Source: Methylicorpusculum oleiharenae (GTDB taxonomy: Bacteria > Pseudomonadota > Gammaproteobacteria > Methylococcales > Methylomonadaceae). Taken from it: DNA of 64,000 nucleotides. A program made the position numbers and the translations under genes. Positions 28,075 through 37,602 of this stretch are shown here, piece by piece (within the stretch, counting starts at the first letter, position 1; each line of letters opens with the position of its first letter). The notes beneath the pieces are model-generated. The model searched no databases and had not been told where the DNA came from. It saw nothing but the letters and a program-made list of their open reading frames with translations. Location: contig NZ_WUTY02000001.1 of NCBI RefSeq assembly GCF_009828925.2, positions 4,370,492-4,434,491 on the forward strand, in the 5' to 3' direction.

Positions 28075-28650
28075 TTAGGGATGATGCCGGTAAAGCCACA
28101 CGCCACCGGGATTCTCGCTCAGATCAAACTGATCGGTGCCGACGTGATTGTCCCAGCTGACCGTCAAGGTGTTGCCGTTACTGAAATCGGCGCCCGCCAG
28201 ACTCACCCGTTTTGCTTCGACAAACAGGCTTTGCTCCGCGAGATCGATACGTACCAATAAGTCCCTTTTCAACAGCAGATAGACGTCGCCCTCGCGGCCG
28301 GGTTTAAACTCGGCAAATCGGGCTTCAAACAAGGTCACGCCATCCAGCTTGACGGCAATCAAATCGTCCGTCGCCAGGCTGCCAAAGCCGACATCGGCCC
28401 AGATAGAGACCTTCGCCTTGCGCGCGGCGTGATCGCGTTCGTCAACCACATGGATCTTGCGGGCGGTGACTTGCGGTGCGGCGGCAACAACGACGTCAAC
28501 GCTGGAGGACACTTCAGCCTGGCCATCGATAACCGTCAATTGGGCTACATATCTGCCTTCAGTGGTGTAGACGTGCGTTGGAGTGGCTAGCACGCTCGTA
28601 TTGTCAGGGCTCGCTGCATCGCCAAAGTCCCAGTGGCAGATATGCAGACT
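28075..28650 (-). pseudogene. 3' fragment of a PKD-domain surface or exported protein
   Basis: The minus-strand frame after a stop at 28651 opens with CHWDFGDAASPDNTS and continues THVYTTEGRYVAQLTV, the WDFGDG and Y.....Y.V pattern of a PKD (polycystic kidney disease) domain, then about 110 residues of beta-rich sequence to a stop at 28075. The beginning of the gene, including any signal peptide, is missing. The frame abuts directly on a truncated ParE-like gene, so a deletion or recombination point lies near 28645. An ATG at 28593 could start a 172-residue product, but it would begin in the middle of the PKD domain. Confidence 0.65.
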
Positions 28651-28794
28651 CTATATGTTACCTATCATTTCTAACGTTTTGAATAATCCATCCCGATATA
28701 GCCGAGCTTGCCTGATACCGAAATTTTGGATCGAATAGACGGCAATATTTCCAATATCCTTTTCTGCCGGCCTTGATAACACATAGTTAACCAT
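28651..28794 (-). pseudogene. Truncated RelE/ParE-family toxin
   Basis: From ATG 28794 the frame encodes 47 residues beginning MVNYVLSRPAEKDI and ending LFKTLEMIGNI. This is the first half of a RelE/ParE toxin; the catalytic or gyrase-contacting C-terminal strands are lost. The stop TAG (28651) comes exactly where the PKD-gene fragment begins. Its ATG overlaps the stop of the antitoxin gene upstream, the usual parDE order. It is probably inactive. An upstream ATG in the same frame (28977) only extends through antitoxin DNA in the wrong frame. Confidence 0.7.
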
Positions 28795-29035
28795 TATTTC
28801 CGGCAAGCCGGGTTTCAGCTTCATCCCATATTTCTTGAGCACTACGAACACTGACGCCACTTGATTCGGCTTCATCGAGAATAAATCGGAGTCGGGTTTC
28901 TGCTTCTCGTTTTTCCTGATCCTGGCGAACCAGATCCCGGAAATATTCGCTGTCGTTCCCATATTTGCCTGAATCAACCTAGGATTTAACCCAACTTTCC
29001 ATTTGATCGGTGATAGTGATAGTTTTGCGTTGCAT
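28787..29035 (-). pseudogene. ParD-type antitoxin gene interrupted by an amber codon
   Basis: The frame from ATG 29035 reads MQRKTITITDQMESWVKS, then TAG at 28979-28981, then VDSGKYGNDSEYFRDLVRQD and on to a stop at 28787-28789. This is the ribbon-helix-helix ParD/CopG antitoxin family, and the amber sits where relatives often carry Gln, one change from CAG. Everything after the stop stays in frame and well conserved, so the nonsense change looks recent. With the partner toxin also truncated, the module is decayed. Confidence 0.7.
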
Positions 29036-29041
29036 GGCCAT

Positions 29042-29397
29042 AAAAGCGCTCACAATTAAAGATCTGTACTTTGTATGACAATATCATACTATCAACAAAC
29101 ACTACCTGCGAAAATCCAATCTCCATTCATTTAAATAGAAGTGCGTATCATGAAATCAGATACACAGAACACAACACAACCTGCACCCAAAGACAAACCT
29201 GTCAATTAAGGCAACACGGGGGAATGAGGCGTTACGAACGACATTGATCATATAGGCCCGCTTGCTCTGATCCGTTAACTGCTGGATTTTTCAGAAGTTG
29301 CTTACTTCAATTGTTGAGGTATTCTCTCGTAGCCTACGAACAAAGCAAACAACAGACTTTGACCCGATATTTCGTTTGTCCAATGCCTGATTTATAT
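29042..29397. other. Gene-poor stretch before the efflux operon
   Basis: About 350 bases without a convincing gene. A 19-codon plus-strand frame (29150-29209, beginning MKSDTQNTTQPAPKDK) ends in TAA and may be a remnant. The rest includes the region upstream of the decayed antitoxin and the TetR promoter area. Nothing else was recognised. Confidence 0.35.
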
Positions 29398-29426
29398 GTA
29401 TATTTAAAATCTTTATTTGAATATAC
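29398..29426 (+). promoter_or_regulatory. Likely TetR-type operator
   Basis: GTATATTTAAA (29398-29408) and TTTGAATATAC (29416-29426) form an inverted repeat with ten of eleven arm positions matching, around a seven-base centre. It ends eight bases before the ATG of the TetR gene. TetR-family regulators commonly bind such palindromes to repress themselves and a neighbouring efflux operon. Binding is inferred from symmetry and position. Confidence 0.6.
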
Positions 29427-29434
29427 CTAATTCA

Positions 29435-30106
29435 ATGACTGATTCAGATTCAAAACCGTTGAAAACGCGGATGCGTCTTTTAATCACCGCCAGCCGGATT
29501 TTTGCCGAAAAAGGTTTTCAGGAAACAACGATTGCCGAAATCTGCGAACAGGCTCAGTCCAATATTGCTTCAGTCAATTACCATTTTCGGGACAAAGAAA
29601 GCCTTTATCTGGAATCCTGGCGCTATGCGTTCCAACAAGATCTAGCGCTTTACCCATCGGATGGCGGCGTCGCTTCAGACGCTCCGGCAGAGCAACGTCT
29701 GGCTGGTCGCATCCGTTCTTTGATCGCTCGTATCGCCGCAGAAAATTCGCATTTTTTCGCAATTATCAACAAGGAAATGGCTCAACCCACTTCGCTGCTG
29801 CCGGAAATTCTCGAAAAGGAAATCAACCCCCAACGCCAGGCCATGATCACGCAAATTAAGGAGTGCCTGGGACCGCTAGCAGATGACCAGGATATTCACT
29901 TTTGCCACACCAGCATCATTGGCCAATGTTTTCATTTGATGCAACTCAAACACATGAAAAAGACCTATCCTGAGCGCAGACACTATCCGGAACTGGAAAA
30001 CCCGGTGAGCTATGCCGAGCACGTTGTACTCTTCTCTCTGGCTGGTATTCGGGCGCTTCGCAACCGGATAGAACAATCCCGCGGAGACAGCGCATGCGCG
30101 CAATAA
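29435..30106 (+). CDS. TetR/AcrR-family transcriptional regulator
   Basis: 223 residues from ATG 29435; a TTG at 29417 in the same frame lies inside the operator palindrome and is less likely. The N-terminus has the TetR helix-turn-helix (ITASRIFAEKGFQETTIAEI and SVNYHFRDKESLY, about residues 17-60). The remainder is a helical ligand-binding domain like the CerR/DUF1956 subgroup. The last 13 bases overlap the outer-membrane factor gene, so regulator and pump are one operon. It likely represses the operon until a toxic ligand binds; the ligand is unknown. Confidence 0.9.
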   Translation: MTDSDSKPLKTRMRLLITASRIFAEKGFQETTIAEICEQAQSNIASVNYHFRDKESLYLESWRYAFQQDLALYPSDGGVASDAPAEQRLAGRIRSLIARIAAENSHFFAIINKEMAQPTSLLPEILEKEINPQRQAMITQIKECLGPLADDQDIHFCHTSIIGQCFHLMQLKHMKKTYPERRHYPELENPVSYAEHVVLFSLAGIRALRNRIEQSRGDSACAQ

Positions 30107-31491
30107 AAGTTCCTACCGTTATGCTGCTGCTTTGCCTGCTCAGTGCGTGCAGCATTGAGGTCAAAGAATTTAAGACACCGGTTGCGGTTAACGAATCCTT
30201 TTCATTAAGCGGCAGTGTTCCATTGAAGGAACGCTGGTGGCTAAGTTTTAACGATACAGCGCTGAATCAGCTTATCGATAAAGCGCTGCAGCAAAATCTT
30301 GATCTTATCGCCGCTTATGAGCGACTCAAACAGGCCCAGGCCATCGCTCGCAAGACCGGTTCAGAACTGATTCCCGCCCTTGACGGCACATCCAGCCTGA
30401 GCCGCAGAGATGGTAATGAAACGCTAGGCTTACTCACTAACGATAATTTTTCACTGGGCCTCATTGCCAGTTACGAGCTTGACTTGTGGGGCCGCATTAG
30501 AGCCGGCACTTATGCTGCCGAACAGGATGTAAAAGCCTCTGAACAGGATATTCATACCGCCGCAATTGCATTGTCTGCAGAAATTGCACGCACCTGGTAT
30601 CAATTGATAGAACAACAGAAACAATACAACTTACTGACTGAACAAATCGTCATCAATGAACAATATGCCAACTTAGTGGAAGTCCGTTTCAGAGGCGGTC
30701 AAGCGACTGCGGCTGACGTATTCCAGCAGCGCCAATTGCTGGAAGGCGTGGTTGGCGACCGTTATACCGTGCTGGCCAACATTGAGGTCCTGAAAAATCA
30801 ACTGGCGGTTTTAACCGGCCAATCGCCCGGAACGCTCGAAATTGCGACCAGTGATCGTTTTCCTGAAATAAACGGTTTACCGGATACCGGATTAACCTCG
30901 GATTTGATTCAACGCCGCCCCGATGTCCTCAAAGCCTATTTCCGGTTGCAAGCTGCCGACCTGAGAGTAGCGGCTGCGATTGCCGACCGTTTTCCAAAAA
31001 TCGGCCTGTCCGCAGGAATAGACACGACTGCACCGGATCTTCAGGACTTCTTTAATAACTGGATGGCGACGCTCGCCGGCAATCTGGTTTTACCGTTGAT
31101 CGACGGTGGCCGCCGTATTGCGGAAGTGGACCGCACCAAAGCCGCAACTGAGGAAGCGCTTAATCTGTATGGACAAAGCGTATTGCAGTCCATCAAAGAA
31201 GTTGAAAACGCCTTGGCTCAAGAAGAGAGGCAACATCAACGCCTGGACAGCCTGAAACAGCAACTGCGTTATTTGAATGAAGCCAATAACAATATCCGGA
31301 TTCGCACCGCTTACGGTGCTTTCGATTTTCTCCGCGTACTTTCGACGCTCAACAGTTTGCAAGCCATGCAGCGCTCGCTGATTCGTGCCGAACGCGAATT
31401 GGTCGATTTCAGAATTTTACTCTATCGCTCACTTGCAGGTGGGTGGCCACTTGCGGAACCCGTTAAAACCAGGATTGAAAACAATGGCTAA
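30094..31491 (+). CDS. Outer-membrane efflux lipoprotein (NodT/OprM family)
   Basis: 465 residues. The N-terminal signal ends in a lipobox, LLSAC, so Cys19 should be lipidated. Two OEP (TolC-like) repeats follow, with typical stretches LIDKALQQNLDLIAAYERL and TADVFQQRQLLEGV. The trimer forms the outer-membrane channel of a tripartite pump. It overlaps the TetR gene by 13 bases and the adaptor gene by 8 bases. The substrate is not predictable from sequence. Confidence 0.92.
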   Translation: MRAIKVPTVMLLLCLLSACSIEVKEFKTPVAVNESFSLSGSVPLKERWWLSFNDTALNQLIDKALQQNLDLIAAYERLKQAQAIARKTGSELIPALDGTSSLSRRDGNETLGLLTNDNFSLGLIASYELDLWGRIRAGTYAAEQDVKASEQDIHTAAIALSAEIARTWYQLIEQQKQYNLLTEQIVINEQYANLVEVRFRGGQATAADVFQQRQLLEGVVGDRYTVLANIEVLKNQLAVLTGQSPGTLEIATSDRFPEINGLPDTGLTSDLIQRRPDVLKAYFRLQAADLRVAAAIADRFPKIGLSAGIDTTAPDLQDFFNNWMATLAGNLVLPLIDGGRRIAEVDRTKAATEEALNLYGQSVLQSIKEVENALAQEERQHQRLDSLKQQLRYLNEANNNIRIRTAYGAFDFLRVLSTLNSLQAMQRSLIRAERELVDFRILLYRSLAGGWPLAEPVKTRIENNG

Positions 31492-32692
31492 TGTTTTAAG
31501 GAAATTATTCAAAGCACTCCCTTCTCTGTTGATTATTGCCATTGCCGGATCCTTGTCTTATTACTGGCTGACCAATAAACCGCGCGCGGCGCGCAATCCG
31601 GTAAAGATAAGCGCTCCTTTGGTCGAAGTCATTGCGCCGCAGATAATCGATCATTCTGTTACTGTTTCCGCATTGGGAAATGTTGTTGCTTCGCAAAGTG
31701 TCAATTTAAACTCTCAAGTCGACGGCATGGTCAAGTCGGTCAGCGAAAACTTCATCGAAGGCGGCTTATTGAGAAAAGGCGAGGAAATCGTCAAGCTTGA
31801 TCCTACCGACTATGAATTGCGCCTGCGCCAAGCTCAAAATGATTTGATCCGGGCCAAGTTCAATTTAAAACTGGAACTCGGCCAGCAAGAAATCGCTCAA
31901 GAGGAATATAAACTGCTGGGCGAGGAACTGGATGAACTCGCAAGCGAACTGGTCCAACGCAAACCTCATCTGGAAGCCTCAAAATCGGCACTGGACGCTG
32001 CCGAAGCAGCACTTGAACAGGCCCGTCTGAATCTTCAGCGCACACAAACCATCGCACCTTTCAACGCCGTGGTCACTGCGCGTAATGCCAATATCGGCTC
32101 CTGGGTATCGACGTTCTCTACCGGCACACCCCTGGTTCAACTGGTTGCGACCGATACCTTCTGGATAGATGTCTCGTTGCCGCTGGAAAAACTGCGCTGG
32201 ATCAATATTCCCGGTTTCAACAATGAACAAGGCTCGACCGTCAAGATAACTTACTCGCAGGCGTGGGGACCGGAGGCATTCAGGATCGGCAAGGTCAAAC
32301 GGTTGAAAGCCGAGGTGGAACCGGAAGGACGCATGGCCAAGTTGATTGTCGAAGTCGAGGATCCGCTGGGACTCAAACCGGCTAATCGCAACTTACCGCA
32401 TATGATGCTGGGCACACTGGTCCATGCCGCTATTGCGGGTAAATCAATTAATCGTGTTATGGCAATTCCCGAAAACGCGGTGCATGACGGCAACCGGCTC
32501 TGGTTGATGACAACAGAAAACACGCTGGATATCATCACAGTTGAACCGCTCTGGAATGAGTCGGGATGGGTCTATTTAAGCGCCGAAGCACTTCCGCCCT
32601 CTCCCCGCATTATCAATAGCGATCTGTCTGCTCCCGTCCAGAACATGCAAATCCGCACTCATGAACCCAAGATTTCCGAATCGGCCAGGTAG
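31484..32692 (+). CDS. RND efflux periplasmic adaptor (HlyD/MFP family)
   Basis: 402 residues from ATG 31484 (MANVLRKLF), which overlaps the end of the preceding gene by 8 bases; the longer open frame from 31385 lies inside that gene. An N-terminal membrane anchor (about 10-27) is followed by a split lipoyl/barrel-sandwich domain, an alpha-helical hairpin (about 120-190) and a beta-barrel. It bridges the inner-membrane pump and the outer-membrane channel. The next gene, the pump, begins six bases later. Confidence 0.92.
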   Translation: MANVLRKLFKALPSLLIIAIAGSLSYYWLTNKPRAARNPVKISAPLVEVIAPQIIDHSVTVSALGNVVASQSVNLNSQVDGMVKSVSENFIEGGLLRKGEEIVKLDPTDYELRLRQAQNDLIRAKFNLKLELGQQEIAQEEYKLLGEELDELASELVQRKPHLEASKSALDAAEAALEQARLNLQRTQTIAPFNAVVTARNANIGSWVSTFSTGTPLVQLVATDTFWIDVSLPLEKLRWINIPGFNNEQGSTVKITYSQAWGPEAFRIGKVKRLKAEVEPEGRMAKLIVEVEDPLGLKPANRNLPHMMLGTLVHAAIAGKSINRVMAIPENAVHDGNRLWLMTTENTLDIITVEPLWNESGWVYLSAEALPPSPRIINSDLSAPVQNMQIRTHEPKISESAR

Positions 32693-32697
32693 ATACG

Positions 32698-35600
32698 ATG
32701 TCACAAGAGCAACATTCGACAGAAACCGGCACTATCGCCTGGATGGCAGGCCACTCGGTAGCAGCCAACCTGGTCATGGCCGTGTTGATCATTGGCGGCC
32801 TCTTGTTTATGACGACTATTCGGCAGGAAGTATTTCCGGAATTTGAAATAGACACCGTCAGCATCAGTGTCGCATACCCCGGAGCCAGTCCGGAAGAAGT
32901 CGAAAGCGGCATCATTCTGTCAATAGAGGATGCTATAGGCGGCATTGAAGGCGTCGATCAAGTCAATTCTTCCGCCAAAGAAGATATCGGCATGGTCACA
33001 GTCGAAGCCCTCAGAGGCACGGACATGCAGCGCCTGACGCAGGAGATTCAAAAAGAAGTTGATCGCATCACGACCTTCCCCATTGATGCCGAGAAACCTC
33101 AAGTCACCGTAATGGCCAATAAGCGTCAGGTCATTTCCATCGTCCTATTTGGTGATACGCAAGAAAACGTGCTGCACGAACTGGCAGAACAATTCCGGGA
33201 TCAACTGTTACAAGACCCCGGCATCACCCAAATCGAACTTGAAGGTATCAAACCGCTTGAAATCGCGATCGATATCCCACAGGAAACGCTGCGCCGATAC
33301 CGTCTGTCGCTAGGCGACATCGCTCAGCGCATTACTGCCGCCAGCATCGACTTGCCGGGCGGCAGTGTTAAAACCGGTACCGGTGAAATTTTGATCCGGG
33401 TCAAAGAACGCCGGGATTACGCCAACCAGTTTGCCAGCCTGCCAATTATTACCACTGCGGACGGCAGCCAGGTAAAACTGGGCGACATCGCCACCATCAA
33501 AGACGGTTATGATGAAAGTGATTATTACGCGACTTTCGATAACCAGCCTGCCGCGATGATTCAGGTTTACAGCGTCGGCGACCAAACGCCGATCCAGATA
33601 TCTGAAACGGTCAAAAAACACATGGAACGTATCGTTCCCGAGCTACCCAAAGGCATCTCTGCCGAAATCCGACGAGACACATCGGAGGAATATTCGCAGC
33701 GTATCGATCTTTTGCTCCGCAACAGTGCCATGGGTTTAGTGCTGGTTTTCATCATGCTGGCCCTGTTTTTGGAATTGCGTCTGGCATTTTGGGTGATGAT
33801 GGGGATTCCGACAGCATTTCTTGGCTCATTTTTGATTCTGCCAAGCATAGGCGTCAGCCTGAACATGATTTCGCTGTTTGCTTTCATAATCGCGTTAGGT
33901 ATTGTCGTGGACGACGCAATCATCATCGGCGAAAACGTTTATCACTACCGGCAGGAAGGATTTTCGCCGATGCAAGCCGCAATTAAAGGCACACAAGAAA
34001 TGGCAATGCCGGTCACTTTCAGTATTTTGACCAATATCGCGACTTTTATGCCGTTGCTCTTTATCCCCGGCATCACCGGCAAAATCTTTTACATGATACC
34101 GCTGGTGATCATCACCGTGTTTCTGCTGTCGCTGGCGGAAAGTCTGTTTATCCTGCCCTATCATTTGGGGCAACTGAAGGAAATGAAACGTCACGGGATT
34201 TTGGCATTCGTGCATCACTACCAGCAAAAATTCAGTCATGGCTTCAGGCATTGGACGACGCACCGCTACGGACCTTTTCTGGAAAGTATATTAAGGCATC
34301 GCTATCTGACCATAGCGGCCACTTTCGCATTGTTAGTCGCCACGCTTGCTTATGCGTTGAGCGGCCGAATGGGCATGACACTGTTCCCAAAAACCGAATC
34401 CGATTTCGCTCAGGTTACGCTGGTCATGCCGTTCGGGACTCCGGTTGCCAGAACTGAAGCTGTCGCACGCCATCTGTTTGAATCCGCTCAAAAAGTAGCA
34501 GGGAGCGTTCCGGACGGAGATAAGCTGCTCAAGGGTATTTTTGCTGAAATCGGCACGATCGACCACAAGAGAACGACAGGAAGTCATTTGGCTTCAATCC
34601 GGGCTTACCTGGCACCGCCTGAAATACGCGATAAAATCATGAGCACTGAGCAGTTTAACCAGCGATGGCGAGAAGCCACGGGTGAAATCGCAGGAATCGA
34701 GTCGATCATGTTTGAATCGGATGCAGGCGGACCGGGCTCGGGCTCCGCATTAACGATAGAACTGAATCATCGCGATATCAAGATACTGGAACAAGCCAGT
34801 CAACAACTGGCCGATGCGCTTAACGCCTACCCTATCGTCAACGATGTCTCCAGCGGTTTTAGTAGCGGCAAGGAACAACTGGATTTTAGCTTGTTGCCTG
34901 AAGGCAGAAGCCTTGGTTTCACCGCGCAAAACGTCGCGCGCCAAGTCCGTAACGCTTTTTTCGGTGCGGAAGTATTGCGCCAGCAGCGGGGCCGAAACGA
35001 AATCAAAATCATGGTCAGACTTCCTGAAGAAGAACGGATGTCGGTGCAAAACATTAAAAACTTAATGCTATGGTCACCTGCAGGGTTGGAAATTCCGTTA
35101 ACCGAGGCCGTCGAAATCGAGCAGAGCCGGGCTTATACCGAAATCAATCGCCGAAATGGCCGGCGCAATATACAAGTCAAATCAGGCGTTACGCCGCGCA
35201 GTCGAACCAGCGAAATTCTAAATGATCTGGAAGCAACCGAACTGCCTCGTTTGAAAAATGAATTTCCGGGTTTGCAATACAGCTTTCAAGGCAGTCAGGC
35301 AGAGATGGCAGACAGCCTGAGCAGTCTTAAAATCAGTTTCGTGTTCGCTTTACTGGGGATCTATGCAATGCTGGCAATTCCGTTCCGTAGCTATGTTCTG
35401 CCGCTGATCGTCATCGTCAGTATTCCTTTTGGCATCATCGGCGCGATATTCGGCCATTTACTGTTGGGTTACGAGTTAAGCATCTTGAGCATGCTGGGTA
35501 TCGTGGCCCTCTCCGGCATTGTGGTCAACGACGCGCTGGTATTAATCAACTACGCAAACGAATTGCGGACTGAGGCTGACAGCAACAGGTCACCTTTGCA

Positions 35601-35859
35601 CATCATCAAAACGGCAAGCATTCAGCGCTTGAGACCGATCTTATTGACGACACTAACCACTTTCTGCGGCTTGATGCCGATGATTTTCGAAACATCCAGG
35701 CAAGCCAAAATGCTGATTCCGATGGCTATTTCGATAGGCTTCGGCATCATGTTCGCCACGCTGATCACGCTGATTCTTATCCCTTCACTCTATCTGGTAG
35801 TCGAGGATTTGCGCGCACTGCTGGTCAAGCTAAAAAAGACTGAATCCTCGGTGGATTAG
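32698..35859 (+). CDS. RND-family efflux pump, inner-membrane permease
   Basis: 1053 residues with the AcrB-type plan: twelve membrane segments in two halves and two large periplasmic loops. The proton-relay aspartates lie in the TM4 motif GIVVDDAIIIGEN (about 401-413). The start MSQEQHSTETG follows the adaptor stop by five bases. It pumps hydrophobic or amphipathic compounds using the proton gradient; divalent-cation pumps of the CzcA type carry other TM4 motifs, so drug, solvent or lipid efflux is more likely. Last gene of the TetR-OMF-MFP-RND operon, convergent with the sterol locus. Confidence 0.93.
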   Translation: MSQEQHSTETGTIAWMAGHSVAANLVMAVLIIGGLLFMTTIRQEVFPEFEIDTVSISVAYPGASPEEVESGIILSIEDAIGGIEGVDQVNSSAKEDIGMVTVEALRGTDMQRLTQEIQKEVDRITTFPIDAEKPQVTVMANKRQVISIVLFGDTQENVLHELAEQFRDQLLQDPGITQIELEGIKPLEIAIDIPQETLRRYRLSLGDIAQRITAASIDLPGGSVKTGTGEILIRVKERRDYANQFASLPIITTADGSQVKLGDIATIKDGYDESDYYATFDNQPAAMIQVYSVGDQTPIQISETVKKHMERIVPELPKGISAEIRRDTSEEYSQRIDLLLRNSAMGLVLVFIMLALFLELRLAFWVMMGIPTAFLGSFLILPSIGVSLNMISLFAFIIALGIVVDDAIIIGENVYHYRQEGFSPMQAAIKGTQEMAMPVTFSILTNIATFMPLLFIPGITGKIFYMIPLVIITVFLLSLAESLFILPYHLGQLKEMKRHGILAFVHHYQQKFSHGFRHWTTHRYGPFLESILRHRYLTIAATFALLVATLAYALSGRMGMTLFPKTESDFAQVTLVMPFGTPVARTEAVARHLFESAQKVAGSVPDGDKLLKGIFAEIGTIDHKRTTGSHLASIRAYLAPPEIRDKIMSTEQFNQRWREATGEIAGIESIMFESDAGGPGSGSALTIELNHRDIKILEQASQQLADALNAYPIVNDVSSGFSSGKEQLDFSLLPEGRSLGFTAQNVARQVRNAFFGAEVLRQQRGRNEIKIMVRLPEEERMSVQNIKNLMLWSPAGLEIPLTEAVEIEQSRAYTEINRRNGRRNIQVKSGVTPRSRTSEILNDLEATELPRLKNEFPGLQYSFQGSQAEMADSLSSLKISFVFALLGIYAMLAIPFRSYVLPLIVIVSIPFGIIGAIFGHLLLGYELSILSMLGIVALSGIVVNDALVLINYANELRTEADSNRSPLHIIKTASIQRLRPILLTTLTTFCGLMPMIFETSRQAKMLIPMAISIGFGIMFATLITLILIPSLYLVVEDLRALLVKLKKTESSVD

Positions 35860-35954
35860 CTTACTCCGGCTTCATTTAAGCTTTCGCCTACCCTTCTTTA
35901 TCATCAAACGGGGAATTGCTGACAAATTCTCAATCCGTTTATTTTTTCTGGCGA

Positions 35955-36758
35955 TCAATCCGCCTGCTGAAACTCTTGAGCAAATTCGGCGAGTTCATTT
36001 TTCCAGGGCTTTGTGTTGTATCCCCAATCACCTTCATCCAGAAGCTTTTCCGCTTGCGCGAATTCGGCTTTTATCTGCGTTAGATTTGCTTCGTCGCCGT
36101 CGGCCCAGAGTGCCTGAGCATAAAACAGGTGGTTAAGCGGGTGGCCTGGATGTTCCTTGGCTGCTTTTTCCACCAGTTCCAGCGCCTTGTCGAGGTCTCC
36201 AATACCATTGGGCCAAGCCGGAGCCTTGAGATAAAGCATCCCCAATAATCTTAGCGGGCCGCCGCCGTCGATGTCCGGACTTAAAGCCACCGCTTGCTTC
36301 ATTTCTTCTTCCAGACGACCCAGGTTCACTATGGCCTGGGTCATATGTTCGCGTACCGAAAGGCCCAGATTAGCGGCTAAATAGTAATGCACCGCCCCAT
36401 CACCGCGCCCTCCTTGTTGCAAAGCGGCTTCGGCAAAGCCAACCCCTTCGGCAGCCAATTTTTCGCGCTGCATTTGGTCCATTTCACGCTCGGCCAAAAG
36501 CAGGGACAGGCGACTTGCTAGCGAGGTACTCAGCGCCGCAGGATCTTGACTATTGCGAAGAACAATCCGAGCACACGCCAAGGTATGGGTATCTGTCTTA
36601 GGACCAAACCGGTTTTGCTCCTCGACCAAAGATACAGCGGATAGTTTAGGGCAATCATCTGGCAATTCTGTCTGCACCTGATCACGCGGCAAACCGGCGC
36701 AACCGGCCAGCAATGTCAGCAACACAAGCGGCGGAACAAGCCGTGTTTTATTCTCCAT
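35955..36758 (-). CDS. bstC: Outer-membrane lipoprotein with helical (TPR-like) repeats, BstC-like
   Basis: 267 residues. The signal peptide ends in the lipobox LLAGC, so Cys20 is lipidated, and there is no Asp at +2 (it reads CAGL), which favours the outer membrane. The body is all-helical with TatT/TPR-like repeats (GHPLNHLFYAQALWADGDEA). It follows BstB with one base between stop and start. In Methylococcus capsulatus BstC is the outer-membrane-associated member of a sterol transport set and binds 4-methyl sterols. Assignment here rests on gene order (sdmB-sdmA-bstA-bstB-bstC), lipobox and fold, so it is strong by context but not by a unique motif. Confidence 0.8.
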   Translation of the reverse strand: MENKTRLVPPLVLLTLLAGCAGLPRDQVQTELPDDCPKLSAVSLVEEQNRFGPKTDTHTLACARIVLRNSQDPAALSTSLASRLSLLLAEREMDQMQREKLAAEGVGFAEAALQQGGRGDGAVHYYLAANLGLSVREHMTQAIVNLGRLEEEMKQAVALSPDIDGGGPLRLLGMLYLKAPAWPNGIGDLDKALELVEKAAKEHPGHPLNHLFYAQALWADGDEANLTQIKAEFAQAEKLLDEGDWGYNTKPWKNELAEFAQEFQQAD

Positions 36759-36759
36759 C

Positions 36760-37602
36760 TTATTGCCCGTTTGCCCACAGCTTGATCATCGGGTCAAACA
36801 CTACAGAGTCTACAGTAGCAAAGGCTTCCACCCCGAATAGCTCGCACAGCTTTTTGCCTTCACTGTCGGAACACATACCTTCCAATGCCTTAGCAAAACG
36901 GGCGCGCTCGTCCTCTGTCGTTGTGGCGCTGTTGGCTACAACGCCCATCAGTGGAATTTCCTCGGAGGTAAAGACAGCTTCAAGAGACGTATCCATTTGG
37001 AGCGAAGAGAGGCCGCCAAATTGTTGCTCGTTCAAGATGACCGCATCCAGTTCTCCTTTATTCAAAGAGCGCAAGGCACGGATTGCCTGATTTGATTTTT
37101 GTAAGACAAAAAAAGTGTCGGGGTCGTATTTTCCGGCAAAAACGATTTTGCCGATGAAAGAGGATTCTTCCAGGGCTGTTCCGCCTAGCGTTTTACCTTT
37201 AAGCTCATCCAGGTTCTTGTACTTGCCTTTCTGAACCATGACCCGGTAACGTTCATGGGTAAGCCCTTTAATTTTGGGTTGAACTACAGGTACTAGGTTA
37301 TGTTGATTGCGCAAATCCAGAAAAAGCCCCAACGAGGTGATGGCGAACTTGGGTTTATTGTCGGCCATCTGTTTTCTGCATTCGTCCGATTTAGCCGTAA
37401 ACACACTGTTAAAGCTGTTCTCCTGCCATTGACCGACACGTTCAACCACGCGCAACATCGAAGTCATTGCTCCGTTGGCGTCTTTTGCATTGACGGATCC
37501 GCCGGGATAGCACACCACGATCATTTCTGAATTAGGCGCGGCATTGGTAATAAAGGAAGCCGCAGCCAGGCCGGCAAGAATAAAGAGACAGATTTTTTGC
37601 AT
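36760..37602 (-). CDS. bstB: Periplasmic substrate-binding protein (PhnD-like), BstB-like sterol carrier
   Basis: 280 residues with a Sec signal peptide (MQKICLFILAGLAAASF, cleavage near TNAAP). The mature part is a two-lobed periplasmic binding protein of the phosphate/phosphonate (PhnD) class, with ELKGKTLGGTALEESSF typical of this fold. Relatives bind phosphonates or phosphite, but the location directly between an RND transporter and a lipoprotein in the sterol locus matches BstB, a sterol-binding member of this class. Its stop and start touch the neighbouring genes. It would receive sterol from BstA and pass it to BstC. Confidence 0.8.
   Translation of the reverse strand: MQKICLFILAGLAAASFITNAAPNSEMIVVCYPGGSVNAKDANGAMTSMLRVVERVGQWQENSFNSVFTAKSDECRKQMADNKPKFAITSLGLFLDLRNQHNLVPVVQPKIKGLTHERYRVMVQKGKYKNLDELKGKTLGGTALEESSFIGKIVFAGKYDPDTFFVLQKSNQAIRALRSLNKGELDAVILNEQQFGGLSSLQMDTSLEAVFTSEEIPLMGVVANSATTTEDERARFAKALEGMCSDSEGKKLCELFGVEAFATVDSVVFDPMIKLWANGQ

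Noticed and set aside
28651-28977. 108-residue reading frame
   Set aside because: Its first 60 residues are antitoxin DNA read in the wrong frame; only the last 47 residues are a real (truncated) toxin.
36760-37602. Phosphonate-uptake binding protein
   Set aside because: The fold is shared, but no phosphonate permease or ATPase is present; the neighbours are sterol genes.
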